DNA of 60,000 nucleotides from Antedon mediterranea (GCF_964355755.1 NC_092677.1:5091001-5151000); one strand, 5' to 3'. Shown: positions 34,795 to 48,414, numbered from the stretch's first letter. Notes: generated by a model from the letters alone, not told the origin. Numbers and translations: made by a program.

Positions 34795-35094
34795 ATTTTT
34801 TAACTGTCAGTTGTGTAGTATCTTTCAGTATTTGTTCTCCTTCAACTGGCTTCACTTCACATTGATACTTGCCAGCATCTTTAAGTTTAACATTCTTTAT
34901 CTTCAAAGACAGAATGCTATTTTGATTACATGTTACTTCAAATCTAGAATCTTTGGAACAATCCTCAATCTCTGTTGTGCCATTTTCCCTAATCTTCTTC
35001 CACTTTAATGGCATATATGGGCCATATCTGCACTTCATTTCAAAATTACTGATACCACCTTCTGCTGAGTACACTGGCTGTTCCATCTTAATCC
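34795..35094 (-). CDS. Ig exon B1
   Basis: Same protein as 31559-31858. Followed on the plus side by the 73-base intron duplication. Confidence 0.88.
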
Positions 35095-35326
35095 CTTCAA
35101 ACAAATAAATTTACATATTTTGAATTCACAAATTTGTATAGAATTTGCTTCTTAAAAATGTTAATCTTAATTTTTTTAAAGTAAAGATTGTCATTTAGAT
35201 TTTGAATTCACAAATTTTTATAGAATTTGCTTCTTAAAAATGTTAATCTTACTTTTGATAAAGATTGTCATTTAGATCTTGAATTGGGCCAATAACTTTT
35301 AAAATTATAAATAAAATAAAAATTAC

Positions 35327-35638
35327 ATCTTTTAACTGTCAGTTGTGTAGTATCTTTCAGTATTTGTTCTCCATCAACTAGCGTAACTTCACATTGATAC
35401 TTGCCAGCATCACCAAGTAGAACATTATTTATCGTCAAAGACAGAATGTTGTGTTCTTGGCTTGTTGGGCCTAATTCAAATCTAGAACCTTTGTCACATT
35501 CCTCTGTTGTGCCATCTTTCTTAATCTTCTTCCACTTGTAACCTTTTAATGGCATATCTGATGGTCCATATCTGCACTCCATTTTAACATTACCGATACC
35601 ATGGTATATTGAGTAGTTAGGCTTTTCCATCTTAATCC
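35327..35638 (-). CDS. Ig exon A
   Basis: Common A protein (LKGYKWKK, NNVLLGD). Start of higher-order repeat copy 2. Confidence 0.88.
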
Positions 35639-35921
35639 CTTCAAACATATAAATTTACATCTTTTGAATTACACAATTGATAGAATTTGTTTCTTAAATA
35701 TATTAATCTTTCTTTTTTTAAAGTAAAGATTGTCATAGATGTTGAATTGGCCCATTAACTTTTAAAATTATAAATAAAATAAAAATTACATCTTTTAACT
35801 GTCAGTTGTGTAGTATCTTGCTTTTTAAAAATGTTAATCTTTCCTTTTAAAATAACAATTGTTATTTAGATTTTGTATTGGGCCATTAACTTTTTATTAT
35901 GATAAATAAAATAAAAATTAC

Positions 35922-36230
35922 ATTTTTTAACTGTCAGTTGTGTAGTATCTTTCAGTATTTGTTCTCCTTCAACTGGCTTCACTTCACATTGATACTTGCC
36001 AGCATCTTTAAGTTTAACATTCTTTATCTTCAAAGACAGAATGCTATTTTGATTACATGTTACTTCAAATCTAGAATCTTTGGAACAATCCTCAATCTCT
36101 GTTGTGCCATTTTCCCTAATCTTCTTCCACTTGTAACCTTTTAATGGCATATATGGGCCATATCTGCACTTCATTTTAACATTACTGATTCCTTCTTCTG
36201 TTGAGTACTCAGGATGTTCCATCTTAATCC
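35922..36230 (-). CDS. Ig exon B2
   Basis: Same protein as 32686-32994, in the same place in the higher-order repeat. Confidence 0.88.
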
Positions 36231-36380
36231 CTTGAAACATATAAATTTACATATTTTGAATTACACAATTGATAGAATAATTTGCTTTTTAAAATGTTAA
36301 TCTTACATTTGATAAAGATTGTCATTTAGATGTTGAATTGGGCCAATAACTTTTAAAATTATAAATAAAATAAAAAATAC

Positions 36381-36692
36381 ATCTTTTAACTGTCAGCTGT
36401 GTAGTATCTTTCAGTATTTGTTCTCCATCAACTAGCGTAACTTCACATTGATACTTGCCAGCATCACCAAGTATAACATTCTTTATCGTCAAAGACAGAA
36501 TGTTGTGTTCTTGGCTTGTTGGGCCTAATTCAAATCTAGAACCTTTGTCACATTCCTCTGTTGTGCCATCTTTCTTAATCTTCTTCCACTTGTAACCTTT
36601 TAATGGCATATCTGATGGTCCATATCTGCACTCCATTTTAACATTACCGATACCATGGTATATTGAGTAGTTAGGCTTTTCCATCTTAATCC
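36381..36692 (-). CDS. Ig exon A, NVILGD variant
   Basis: In-register counterpart of 33145-33456. Confidence 0.88.
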
Positions 36693-36975
36693 CTTCAAAC
36701 ATATAAATTTACATCTTTTGAATTACACAATTGATAGAATTTGTTTCTTAAATATATTAATCTTTCTTTTTTTAAAGTAAAGATTGTCATAGATGTTGAA
36801 TTGGCCCATTAACTTTTAAAATTATAAATAAAATAAAAATTACATCTTTTAACTGTCAGTTGTGTAGTATCTTGCTTTTTAAAAATGTTAATCTTACCTT
36901 TTAAAATAGCAATTGTTATTTAGATTTTGTATTGGGCCATTAACTTTTTATTATGATAAATAAAATAAAAATTAC

Positions 36976-37284
36976 ATTTTTTAACTGTCAGTTGTGTAGT
37001 ATCTTTCAGTATTTGTTCTCCTTCAACTGGCTTCACTTCACATTGATACTTGCCAGCATCTTTAAGTTTAACATTCTTTATCTTCAAAGACAGAATGCTA
37101 TTTTGATTACATGTTACTTCAAATCTAGAATCTTTGGAACAATCCTCAATCTCTGTTGTGCCATTTTCCCTAATCTTCTTCCACTTGTAACCTTTTAATG
37201 GCATATATGGGCCATATCTGCACTTCATTTTAACATTACTGATTCCTTCTTCTGTTGAGTACTCAGGATGTTCCATCTTAATCC
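36976..37284 (-). CDS. Ig exon B2
   Basis: In-register counterpart of 33740-34048. Confidence 0.88.
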
Positions 37285-37435
37285 CTTGAAACATATAAAT
37301 TTACATATTTTGAATTACACAATTGATAGAATAATTTGCTTTTTAAAAATGTTAATCTTACATTTGATAAAGATTGTCATTTAGATCTTGAATTGGGCCA
37401 ATAACTTTTAAAATTATAAATAAAATAAAAATTAC

Positions 37436-37747
37436 ATCTTTTAACTGTCAGCTGTGTAGCATCTTTCAGTATTTGTTCTCCATCAACTAGCGTAACTTCA
37501 CATTGATACTTGCCAGCATCACCAAGTAAAACATTATTTATCGTCAAAGACAGAATGTTGTGTTCTTGGCTTGTTGGGCCTAATTCAAATCTAGAACCTT
37601 TGTCACATTCCTCTGTTGTGCCATCTTTCTTAATCTTCTTCCACTTGTAACCTTTTAATGGCATATCTGATGGTCCATATCTGCACTCCATTTTAACATT
37701 ACCGATACCATGGTATATTGAGTAGTTAGGCTTTTCCATCTTAATCC
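37436..37747 (-). CDS. Ig exon A, DATQ variant
   Basis: In-register counterpart of 34200-34511. Confidence 0.88.
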
Positions 37748-38030
37748 CTTCAAACATATAAATTTACATCTTTTGAATTACACAATTGATAGAATTTGTT
37801 TCTTAAATATATTAATCTTTCTTTTTTTAAAGTAAAGATTGTCATAGATGTTGAATTGGCCCATTAACTTTTAAAATTATAAATAAAATAAAAATTACAT
37901 CTTTTAACTGTCAGTAGTGTAGTATCTTGCTTTTTAAAAATGTTAATCTTACCTTTTAAAATAACAATTGTTATTTAGATTTTGTATTGGGCCATTAACT
38001 TTTTATTATGATAAATAAAATAAAAATTAC

Positions 38031-38330
38031 ATTTTTTAACTGTCAGTTGTGTAGTATCTTTCAGTATTTGTTCTCCTTCAACTGGCTTCACTTCACATTG
38101 ATACTTGCCAGCATCTTTAAGTTTAACATTCTTTATCTTCAAAGACAGAATGCTATTTTGATTACATGTTACTTCAAATCTAGAATCTTTGGAACAATCC
38201 TCAATCTCTGTTGTGCCATTTTCCCTAATCTTCTTCCACTTTAATGGCATATATGGGCCATATCTGCACTTCATTTCAAAATTACTGATACCACCTTCTG
38301 CTGAGTACACTGGCTGTTCCATCTTAATCC
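38031..38330 (-). CDS. Ig exon B1
   Basis: In-register counterpart of 34795-35094. Confidence 0.88.
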
Positions 38331-38562
38331 CTTCAAACAAATAAATTTACATATTTTGAATTCACAAATTTGTATAGAATTTGCTTCTTAAAAATGTTAA
38401 TCTTAATTTTTTTAAAGTAAAGATTGTCATTTAGATTTTGAATTCACAAATTTTTATAGAATTTGCTTCTTAAAAATGTTAATCTTACTTTTGATAAAGA
38501 TTGTCATTTAGATCTTGAATTGGGCCAATAACTTTTAAAATTATAAATAAAATAAAAATTAC

Positions 38563-38874
38563 ATCTTTTAACTGTCAGTTGTGTAGTATCTTTCAGTATT
38601 TGTTCTCCATCAACTAGCGTAACTTCACATTGATACTTGCCAGCATCACCAAGTAGAACATTATTTATCGTCAAAGACAGAATGTTGTGTTCTTGGCTTG
38701 TTGGGCCTAATTCAAATCTAGAACCTTTGTCACATTCCTCTGTTGTGCCATCTTTCTTAATCTTCTTCCACTTGTAACCTTTTAATGGCATATCTGATGG
38801 TCCATATCTGCACTCCATTTTAACATTACCGATACCATGGTATATTGAGTAGTTAGGCTTTTCCATCTTAATCC
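38563..38874 (-). CDS. Ig exon A
   Basis: Common A protein; start of higher-order repeat copy 3. Confidence 0.88.
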
Positions 38875-39157
38875 CTTCAAACATATAAATTTACATCTTT
38901 TGAATTACACAATTGATAGAATTTGTTTCTTAAATATATTAATCTTTCTTTTTTTAAAGTAAAGATTGTCATAGATGTTGAATTGGCCCATTAACTTTTA
39001 AAATTATAAATAAAATAAAAATTACATCTTTTAACTGTCAGTTGTGTAGTATCTTGCTTTTTAAAAATGTTAATCTTTCCTTTTAAAATAACAATTGTTA
39101 TTTAGATTTTGTATTGGGCCATTAACTTTTTATTATGATAAATAAAATAAAAATTAC

Positions 39158-39466
39158 ATTTTTTAACTGTCAGTTGTGTAGTATCTTTCAGTATTTGTTC
39201 TCCTTCAACTGGCTTCACTTCACATTGATACTTGCCAGCATCTTTAAGTTTAACATTCTTTATCTTCAAAGACAGAATGCTATTTTGATTACATGTTACT
39301 TCAAATCTAGAATCTTTGGAACAATCCTCAATCTCTGTTGTGCCATTTTCCCTAATCTTCTTCCACTTGTAACCTTTTAATGGCATATATGGGCCATATC
39401 TGCACTTCATTTTAACATTACTGATTCCTTCTTCTGTTGAGTACTCAGGATGTTCCATCTTAATCC
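39158..39466 (-). CDS. Ig exon B2 with a stop just upstream
   Basis: Protein as other B2. The bases before it read ATGTTTTAAG, so the ATG seen before every Ig exon runs into TAA here. As the AG|GG acceptor is kept, this shows the upstream ATG is intronic and the exon starts at the GG. Confidence 0.88.
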
Positions 39467-39616
39467 CTTAAAACATATAAATTTACATATTTTGAATTAC
39501 ACAATTGATAGAATAATTTGCTTTTTAAAATGTTAATCTTACATTTGATAAAGATTGTCATTTAGATGTTGAATTGGGCCAATAACTTTTAAAATTATAA
39601 ATAAAATAAAAAATAC

Positions 39617-39928
39617 ATCTTTTAACTGTCAGCTGTGTAGTATCTTTCAGTATTTGTTCTCCATCAACTAGCGTAACTTCACATTGATACTTGCCAGCAT
39701 CACCAAGTATAACATTCTTTATCGTCAAAGACAGAATGTTGTGTTCTTGGCTTGTTGGGCCTAATTCAAATCTAGAACCTTTGTCACATTCCTCTGTTGT
39801 GCCATCTTTCTTAATCTTCTTCCACTTGTAACCTTTTAATGGCATATCTGATGGTCCATATCTGCACTCCATTTTAACATTACCGATACCATGGTATATT
39901 GAGTAGTTAGGCTTTTCCATCTTAATCC
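39617..39928 (-). CDS. Ig exon A, NVILGD variant
   Basis: Third in-register copy of 33145-33456. Confidence 0.88.
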
Positions 39929-40211
39929 CTTCAAACATATAAATTTACATCTTTTGAATTACACAATTGATAGAATTTGTTTCTTAAATATATTAATCTT
40001 TCTTTTTTTAAAGTAAAGATTGTCATAGATGTTGAATTGGCCCATTAACTTTTAAAATTATAAATAAAATAAAAATTACATCTTTTAACTGTCAGTTGTG
40101 TAGTATCTTGCTTTTTAAAAATGTTAATCTTACCTTTTAAAATAGCAATTGTTATTTAGATTTTGTATTGGGCCATTAACTTTTTATTATGATAAATAAA
40201 ATAAAAATTAC

Positions 40212-40520
40212 ATTTTTTAACTGTCAGTTGTGTAGTATCTTTCAGTATTTGTTCTCCTTCAACTGGCTTCACTTCACATTGATACTTGCCAGCATCTTTA
40301 AGTTTAACATTCTTTATCTTCAAAGACAGAATGCTATTTTGATTACATGTTACTTCAAATCTAGAATCTTTGGAACAATCCTCAATCTCTGTTGTGCCAT
40401 TTTCCCTAATCTTCTTCCACTTGTAACCTTTTAATGGCATATATGGGCCATATCTGCACTTCATTTTAACATTACTGATTCCTTCTTCTGTTGAGTACTC
40501 AGGATGTTCCATCTTAATCC
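40212..40520 (-). CDS. Ig exon B2
   Basis: Third in-register copy of 33740-34048. Confidence 0.88.
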
Positions 40521-40671
40521 CTTGAAACATATAAATTTACATATTTTGAATTACACAATTGATAGAATAATTTGCTTTTTAAAAATGTTAATCTTACATT
40601 TGATAAAGATTGTCATTTAGATCTTGAATTGGGCCAATAACTTTTAAAATTATAAATAAAATAAAAATTAC

Positions 40672-40983
40672 ATCTTTTAACTGTCAGCTGTGTAGCATCT
40701 TTCAGTATTTGTTCTCCATCAACTAGCGTAACTTCACATTGATACTTGCCAGCATCACCAAGTAAAACATTATTTATCGTCAAAGACAGAATGTTGTGTT
40801 CTTGGCTTGTTGGGCCTAATTCAAATCTAGAACCTTTGTCACATTCCTCTGTTGTGCCATCTTTCTTAATCTTCTTCCACTTGTAACCTTTTAATGGCAT
40901 ATCTGATGGTCCATATCTGCACTCCATTTTAACATTACCGATACCATGGTATATTGAGTAGTTAGGCTTTTCCATCTTAATCC
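40672..40983 (-). CDS. Ig exon A, DATQ variant
   Basis: Third in-register copy of 34200-34511. Confidence 0.88.
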
Positions 40984-41266
40984 CTTCAAACATATAAATT
41001 TACATCTTTTGAATTACACAATTGATAGAATTTGTTTCTTAAATATATTAATCTTTCTTTTTTTAAAGTAAAGATTGTCATAGATGTTGAATTGGCCCAT
41101 TAACTTTTAAAATTATAAATAAAATAAAAATTACATCTTTTAACTGTCAGTTGTGTAGTATCTTGCTTTTTAAAAATGTTAGTCTTACCTTTTTAAATAA
41201 CAATTGTTATTTAGATTTTGTATTGGGCTATTAACTTTTTATTATGATAAATAAAATAAAAATTAC

Positions 41267-41566
41267 ATTTTTTAACTGTCAGTTGTGTAGTATCTTTCAG
41301 TATTTGTTCTCCTTCAACTGGCTTCACTTCACATTGATACTTGCCAGCATCTTTAAGTTTAACATTCTTTATCTTCAAAGACAGAATGCTATTTTGATTA
41401 CATGTTACTTCAAATCTAGAATCTTTGGAACAATCCTCAATCTCTGTTGTGCCATCTTCCATAATCTTCTTCCACTTTAATGGCATATATGGGCCATATC
41501 TGCACTTCATTTCAAAATTACTGATACCACCTTCTGCTGAGTACACTGGCTGTTCCATCTTAATCC
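41267..41566 (-). CDS. Ig exon B1, MEDG variant
   Basis: B1 with KKIMEDG instead of KKIRENG, as in exon B0 (30444-30731). This breaks strict identity of the third higher-order copy and suggests patchy gene conversion. Confidence 0.88.
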
Positions 41567-41798
41567 CTTCAAACAAATAAATTTACATATTTTGAATTCA
41601 CAAATTTGTATAGAATTTGCTTCTTAAAAATGTTAATCTTAATTTTTTTTAAGTAAAGATTGTCATTTAGATTTTGAATTCACAAATTTTTATAGAATTT
41701 GCTTCTTAAAAATGTTAATCTTACATTTGATAAAGATTGTCATTTAGATGTTGAATTGGGCCAATAACTTTTAAAATTATAAATAAAATAAAAATTAC

Positions 41799-42110
41799 AT
41801 CTTTTAACTGTCAGCTGTGTAGTATCTTTCAGTATTTGTTCTCCATCAACTAGCGTAACTTCACATTGATACTTGCCAGCATCACCAAGTAAAACATTAT
41901 TTATCGTCAAAGACAGAATGTTGTGTTCTTGGCTTGTTGGGCCTAATTCAAATCTAGAACCTTTGTCACATTCCTCTGTTGTGCCATCTTTCTTAATCTT
42001 CTTCCACTTGTAACCTTTTAATGGCATATCTGATGGTCCATATCTGCACTCCATTTTAACATTACCGATACCATGGTATATTGAGTAGTTAGGCTTTTCC
42101 ATCTTAATCC
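41799..42110 (-). CDS. Ig exon A
   Basis: Common A protein. Confidence 0.88.
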
Positions 42111-42393
42111 CTTCAAACATATAAATTTACATCTTTTGAATTACACAATTGATAGAATTTGTTTCTTAAATATATTAATCTTTCTTTTTTTAAAGTAAAG
42201 ATTGTCATAGATGTTGAATTGGCCCATTAACTTTTAAAATTATAAATAAAATAAAAATTACATCTTTTAACTGTCAGTAGTGTAGTATCTTGCTTTTTAA
42301 AAATGTTAATCTTACCTTTTAAAATAACAATTGTTATTTAGATTTTGTATTGGGCCATTAACTTTTTATTATGATAAATAAAATAAAAATTAC

Positions 42394-42693
42394 ATTTTTT
42401 AACTGTCAGTTGTGTAGTATCTTTCAGTATTTGTTCTCCTTCAACTGGCTTCACTTCACATTGATACTTGCCAGCATCTTTAAGTTTAACATTCTTTATC
42501 TTCAAAGACAGAATGCTATTTTGATTACATGTTACTTCAAATCTAGAATCTTTGGAACAATCCTCAATCTCTGTTGTGCCATTTTCCCTAATCTTCTTCC
42601 ACTTTAATGGCATATATGGGCCATATCTGCACTTCATTTCAAAATTACTGATACCACCTTCTGCTGAGTACACTGGCTGTTCCATCTTAATCC
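42394..42693 (-). CDS. Ig exon B1
   Basis: Common B1 protein. Confidence 0.88.
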
Positions 42694-42925
42694 CTTCAAA
42701 CAAATAAATTTACATATTTTGAATTCACAAATTTGTATAGAATTTGCTTCTTAAAAATGTTAATCTTAATTTTTTTAAAGTAAAGATTGTCATTTAGATT
42801 TTGAATTCACAAATTTTTATAGAATTTGCTTCTTAAAAATGTTAATCTTACTTTTGATAAAGATTGTCATTTAGATCTTGAATTGGGCCAATAACTTTTA
42901 AAATTATAAATAAAATAAAAATTAC

Positions 42926-43237
42926 ATCTTTTAACTGTCAGTTGTGTAGTATCTTTCAGTATTTGTTCTCCATCAACTAGCGTAACTTCACATTGATACT
43001 TGCCAGCATCACCAAGTAGAACATTATTTATCGTCAAAAACAGAATGTTGTGTTCTTGGCTTGTTGGGCCTAATTCAAATCTAGAACCTTTGTCACATTC
43101 CTCTGTTGTGCCATCTTTCTTAATCTTCTTCCACTTGTAACCTTTTAATGGCATATCTGATGGTCCATATCTGCACTCCATTTTAACATTACCGATACCA
43201 TGGTATATTGAGTAGTTAGGCTTTTCCATCTTAATCC
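42926..43237 (-). CDS. Ig exon A, Phe variant
   Basis: A exon with NILFLTI (Phe for Ser), unique in the array. Confidence 0.88.
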
Positions 43238-43520
43238 CTTCAAACATATAAATTTACATCTTTTGAATTACACAATTGATAGAATTTGTTTCTTAAATAT
43301 ATTAATCTTTCTTTTTTTAAAGTAAAGATTGTCATAGATGTTGAATTGGCCCATTAACTTTTAAAATTATAAATAAAATAAAAATTACATCTTTTAACTG
43401 TCAGTTGTGTAGTATCTTGCTTTTTAAAAATGTTAATCTTTCCTTTTAAAATAACAATTGTTATTTAGATTTTGTATTGGGCCATTAACTTTTTATTATG
43501 ATAAATAAAATAAAAATTAC

Positions 43521-43829
43521 ATTTTTTAACTGTCAGTTGTGTAGTATCTTTCAGTATTTGTTCTCCTTCAACTGGCTTCACTTCACATTGATACTTGCCA
43601 GCATCTTTAAGTTTAACATTCTTTATCTTCAAAGACAGAATGCTATTTTGATTACATGTTACTTCAAATCTAGAATCTTTGGAACAATCCTCAATCTCTG
43701 TTGTGCCATTTTCCCTAATCTTCTTCCACTTGTAACCTTTTAATGGCATATATGGGCCATATCTGCACTTCATTTTAACATTACTGATTCCTTCTTCTGT
43801 TGAGTACTCAGGATGTTCCATCTTAATCC
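43521..43829 (-). CDS. Ig exon B2
   Basis: Common B2 protein. Confidence 0.88.
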
Positions 43830-43979
43830 CTTGAAACATATAAATTTACATATTTTGAATTACACAATTGATAGAATAATTTGCTTTTTAAAATGTTAAT
43901 CTTACATTTGATAAAGATTGTCATTTAGATGTTGAATTGGGCCAATAACTTTTAAAATTATAAATAAAATAAAAATTAC

Positions 43980-44291
43980 ATCTTTTAACTGTCAGCTGTG
44001 TAGTATCTTTCAGTATTTGTTCTCCATCAACTAGCGTAACTTCACATTGATACTTGCCAGCATCACCAAGTATAACATTCTTTATCGTCAAAGACAGAAT
44101 GTTGTGTTCTTGGCTTGTTGGGCCTAATTCAAATCTAGAACCTTTGTCACATTCCTCTGTTGTGCCATCTTTCTTAATCTTCTTCCACTTGTAACCTTTT
44201 AATGGCATATCTGATGGTCCATATCTGCACTCCATTTTAACATTACCGATACCATGGTATATTGAGTAGTTAGGCTTTTCCATCTTAATCC
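43980..44291 (-). CDS. Ig exon A, NVILGD variant
   Basis: NVILGD variant outside the three-copy higher-order block. Confidence 0.88.
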
Positions 44292-44574
44292 CTTCAAACA
44301 TATAAATTTACATCTTTTGAATTACACAATTGATAGAATTTGTTTCTTAAATATATTAATCTTTCTTTTTTTAAAGTAAAGATTGTCATAGATGTTGAAT
44401 TGGCCCATTAACTTTTAAAATTATAAATAAAATAAAAATTACATCTTTTAACTGTCAGTAGTGTAGTATCTTGCTTTTTAAAAATGTTAATCTTACCTTT
44501 TAAAATAACAATTGTTATTTAGATTTTGTATTGGGCCATTAACTTTTTATTATGATAAATAAAATAAAAATTAC

Positions 44575-44874
44575 ATTTTTTAACTGTCAGTTGTGTAGTA
44601 TCTTTCAGTATTTGTTCTCCTTCAACTGGCTTCACTTCACATTGATACTTGCCAGCATCTTTAAGTTTAACATTCTTTATCTTCAAAGACAGAATGCTAT
44701 TTTGATTACATGTTACTTCAAATCTAGAATCTTTGGAACAATCCTCAATCTCTGTTGTGCCATTTTCCCTAATCTTCTTCCACTTTAATGGCATATATGG
44801 GCCATATCTGCACTTCATTTCAAAATTACTGATACCACCTTCTGCTGAGTACACTGGCTGTTCCATCTTAATCC
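44575..44874 (-). CDS. Ig exon B1
   Basis: Common B1 protein. Confidence 0.88.
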
Positions 44875-45106
44875 CTTCAAACAAATAAATTTACATATTT
44901 TGAATTCACAAATTTGTATAGAATTTGCTTCTTAAAAATGTTAATCTTAATTTTTTTTAAGTAAAGATTGTCATTTAGATTTTGAATTCACAAATTTTTA
45001 TAGAATTTGCTTCTTAAAAATGTTAATCTTACATTTGATAAAGATTGTCATTTAGATCTTGAATTGGGCCAATAACTTTTAAAATTATAAATAAAATAAA
45101 AATTAC

Positions 45107-45418
45107 ATCTTTTAACTGTCAGCTGTGTAGTATCTTTCAGTATTTGTTCTCCATCAACTAGCGTAACTTCACATTGATACTTGCCAGCATCACCAAGTAA
45201 AACATTATTTATCGTCAAAGACAGAATGTTGTGTTCTTGGCTTGTTGGGCCTAATTCAAATCTAGAACCTTTGTCACATTCCTCTGTTGTGCCATCTTTC
45301 TTAATCTTCTTCCACTTGTAACCTTTTAATGGCATATCTGATGGTCCATATCTGCACTCCATTTTAACATTACCGATACCATGGTATATTGAGTAGTTAG
45401 GCTTTTCCATCTTAATCC
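45107..45418 (-). CDS. Ig exon A
   Basis: Common A protein. Confidence 0.88.
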
Positions 45419-45701
45419 CTTCAAACATATAAATTTACATCTTTTGAATTACACAATTGATAGAATTTGTTTCTTAAATATATTAATCTTTCTTTTTTTA
45501 AAGTAAAGATTGTCATAGATGTTGAATTGGCCCATTAACTTTTAAAATTATAAATAAAATAAAAATTACATCTTTTAACTGTCAGTAGTGTAGTATCTTG
45601 CTTTTTAAAAATGTTAATCTTACCTTTTAAAATAACAATTGTTAATTAGATTTTGTATTGGGCCATTAACTTTTTATTATGATAAATAAAATAAAAATTA
45701 C

Positions 45702-46001
45702 ATTTTTTAACTGTCAGTTGTGTAGTATCTTTCAGTATTTGTTCTCCTTCAACTGGCTTCACTTCACATTGATACTTGCCAGCATCTTTAAGTTTAACAT
45801 TCTTTATCTTCAAAGACAGAATGCTATTTGGATTACATGTTACTTCAAATCTAGAATCTTTGGAACAATCCTCAATCTCTGTTGTGCCATTTTCCCTAAT
45901 CTTTTTCCACTTTAATGGCATATATGGGCCATATCTGCACTTCATTTCAAAATTACTGATACCACCTTCTGCTGAGTACACTGGCTGTTCCATCTTAATC
46001 C
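45702..46001 (-). CDS. Ig exon B1, Pro variant
   Basis: B1 with VTCNPNS (Pro for Gln), unique in the array. Confidence 0.88.
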
Positions 46002-46233
46002 CTTCAAACAAATAAATTTACATATTTTGAATTCACAAATTTGTATAGAATTTGCTTCTTAAAAATGTTAATCTTAATTTTTTTAAAGTAAAGATTGTCA
46101 TTTAGATTTTGAATTCACAAATTTTTATAGAATTTGCTTCTTAAAAATGTTAATCTTACTTTTGATAAAGATTGTCATTTAGATCTTGAATTGGGCCAAT
46201 AACTTTTAAAATTATAAATAAAATAAAAATTAC

Positions 46234-46545
46234 ATCTTTTAACTGTCAGTTGTGTAGTATCTTTCAGTATTTGTTCTCCATCAACTAGCGTAACTTCACA
46301 TTGATACTTGCCAGCATCACCAAGTAGAACATTATTTATCGTCAAAGACAGAATGTTGTGTTCTTGGCTTGTTGGGCCTAATTCAAATCTAGAACCTTTG
46401 TCACATTCCTCTGTTGTGCCATCTTTCTTAATCTTCTTCCACTTGTAACCTTTTAATGGCATATCTGATGGTCCATATCTGCACTCCATTTTAACATTAC
46501 CGATACCATGGTATATTGAGTAGTTAGGCTTTTCCATCTTAATCC
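46234..46545 (-). CDS. Ig exon A
   Basis: Common A protein. Confidence 0.88.
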
Positions 46546-46828
46546 CTTCAAACATATAAATTTACATCTTTTGAATTACACAATTGATAGAATTTGTTTC
46601 TTAAATATATTAATCTTTCTTTTTTTAAAGTAAAGATTGTCATAGATGTTGAATTGGCCCATTAACTTTTAAAATTATAAATAAAATAAAAATTACATCT
46701 TTTAACTGTCAGTAGTGTAGTATCTTGCTTTTTAAAAATGTTAATCTTACCTTTTAAAATAACAATTGTTATTTAGATTTTGTATTGGGCCATTAACTTT
46801 TTATTATGATAAATAAAATAAAAATTAC

Positions 46829-47128
46829 ATTTTTTAACTGTCAGTTGTGTAGTATCTTTCAGTATTTGTTCTCCTTCAACTGGCTTCACTTCACATTGAT
46901 ACTTGCCAGCATCTTTAAGTTTAACATTCTTTATCTTCAAAGACAGAATGCTATTTTGATTACATGTTACTTCAAATCTAGAATCTTTGGAACAATCCTC
47001 AATCTCTGTTGTGCCATTTTCCCTAATCTTCTTCCACTTTAATGGCATATATGGGCCATATCTGCACTTCATTTCAAAATTACTGATACCACCTTCTGCT
47101 GAGTACACTGGCTGTTCCATCTTAATCC
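46829..47128 (-). CDS. Ig exon B1
   Basis: Common B1 protein. Confidence 0.88.
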
Positions 47129-47360
47129 CTTCAAACAAATAAATTTACATATTTTGAATTCACAAATTTGTATAGAATTTGCTTCTTAAAAATGTTAATC
47201 TTAATTTTTTTAAAGTAAAGATTGTCATTTAGATTTTGAATTCACAAATTTTTATAGAATTTGCTTCTTAAAAATGTTAATCTTACTTTTGATAAAGATT
47301 GTCATTTAGATTTTGAATTGGGCCAATAACTTTTAAAATTATAAATAAAATAAAAATTAC

Positions 47361-47672
47361 ATCTTTTAACTGTCAGTTGTGTAGTATCTTTCAGTATTTG
47401 TTCTCCATCAACTAGCGTAACTTCACATTGATACTTGCCAGCATCACCAAGTAAAACATTATTTATCGTCAAAGACAGAATGTTGTGTTCTTGGCTTGTT
47501 GGGCCTAATTCAAATCTAGAACCTTTGTCACATTCCTCTGTTGTGCCATCTTTCTTAATCTTCTTCCACTTGTAACCTTTTAATGGCATATCTGATGGTC
47601 CATATCTGCACTCCATTTTAACATTACCGATACCATGGTATATTGAGTAGTTAGGCTTTTCCATCTTAATCC
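47361..47672 (-). CDS. Ig exon A
   Basis: Common A protein; differs from others only in the intron. Confidence 0.88.
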
Positions 47673-47955
47673 CTTCAAACATATAAATTTACATCTTTTG
47701 AATTACACAATTGATAGAATTTGTTTCTTAAATATATTAATCTTTCTTTTTTTAAAGTAAAGATTGTCATAGATGTTGAATTGGCCCATTAACTTTTAAA
47801 ATTATAAATAAAATAAAAATTACATCTTTTAACTGTCAGTTGTGTAGTATCTTGCTTTTTAAAAATGTTAATCTTTCCTTTTAAAATAACAATTGTTATT
47901 TAGATTTTGTATTGGGCCATTAACTTTTTATTATGATAAATAAAATAAAAATTAC

Positions 47956-48264
47956 ATTTTTTAACTGTCAGTTGTGTAGTATCTTTCAGTATTTGTTCTC
48001 CTTCAACTGGCTTCACTTCACATTGATACTTGCCAGCATCTTTAAGTTTAACATTCTTTATCTTCAAAGACAGAATGCTATTTTGATTACATGTTACTTC
48101 AAATCTAGAATCTTTGGAACAATCCTCAATCTCTGTTGTGCCATTTTCCCTAATCTTCTTCCACTTGTAACCTTTTAATGGCATATATGGGCCATATCTG
48201 CACTTCATTTTAACATTACTGATTCCTTCTTCTGTTGAGTACTCAGGATGTTCCATCTTAATCC
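47956..48264 (-). CDS. Ig exon B2
   Basis: Common B2 protein. Confidence 0.88.
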
Positions 48265-48414
48265 CTTGAAACATATAAATTTACATATTTTGAATTACAC
48301 AATTGATAGAATAATTTGCTTTTTAAAATGTTAATCTTACATTTGATAAAGATTGTCATTTAGATGTTGAATTGGGCCAATAACTTTTAAAATTATAAAT
48401 AAAATAAAAATTAC

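Larger units (their letters stand above)
32032..41739 (-). repeat. 3236-base higher-order repeat, three copies
   Basis: The series of A exon spacings 1054, 1055, 1127 repeats three times (starts 32032, 35268, 38504; next 41740). Marker variants recur in register: NVILGD at 33145, 36381 and 39617; KDATQL at 34200, 37436 and 40672; B order B2-B2-B1 each time. This shows recent duplication of a block of three A/B dimers. Confidence 0.9.
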
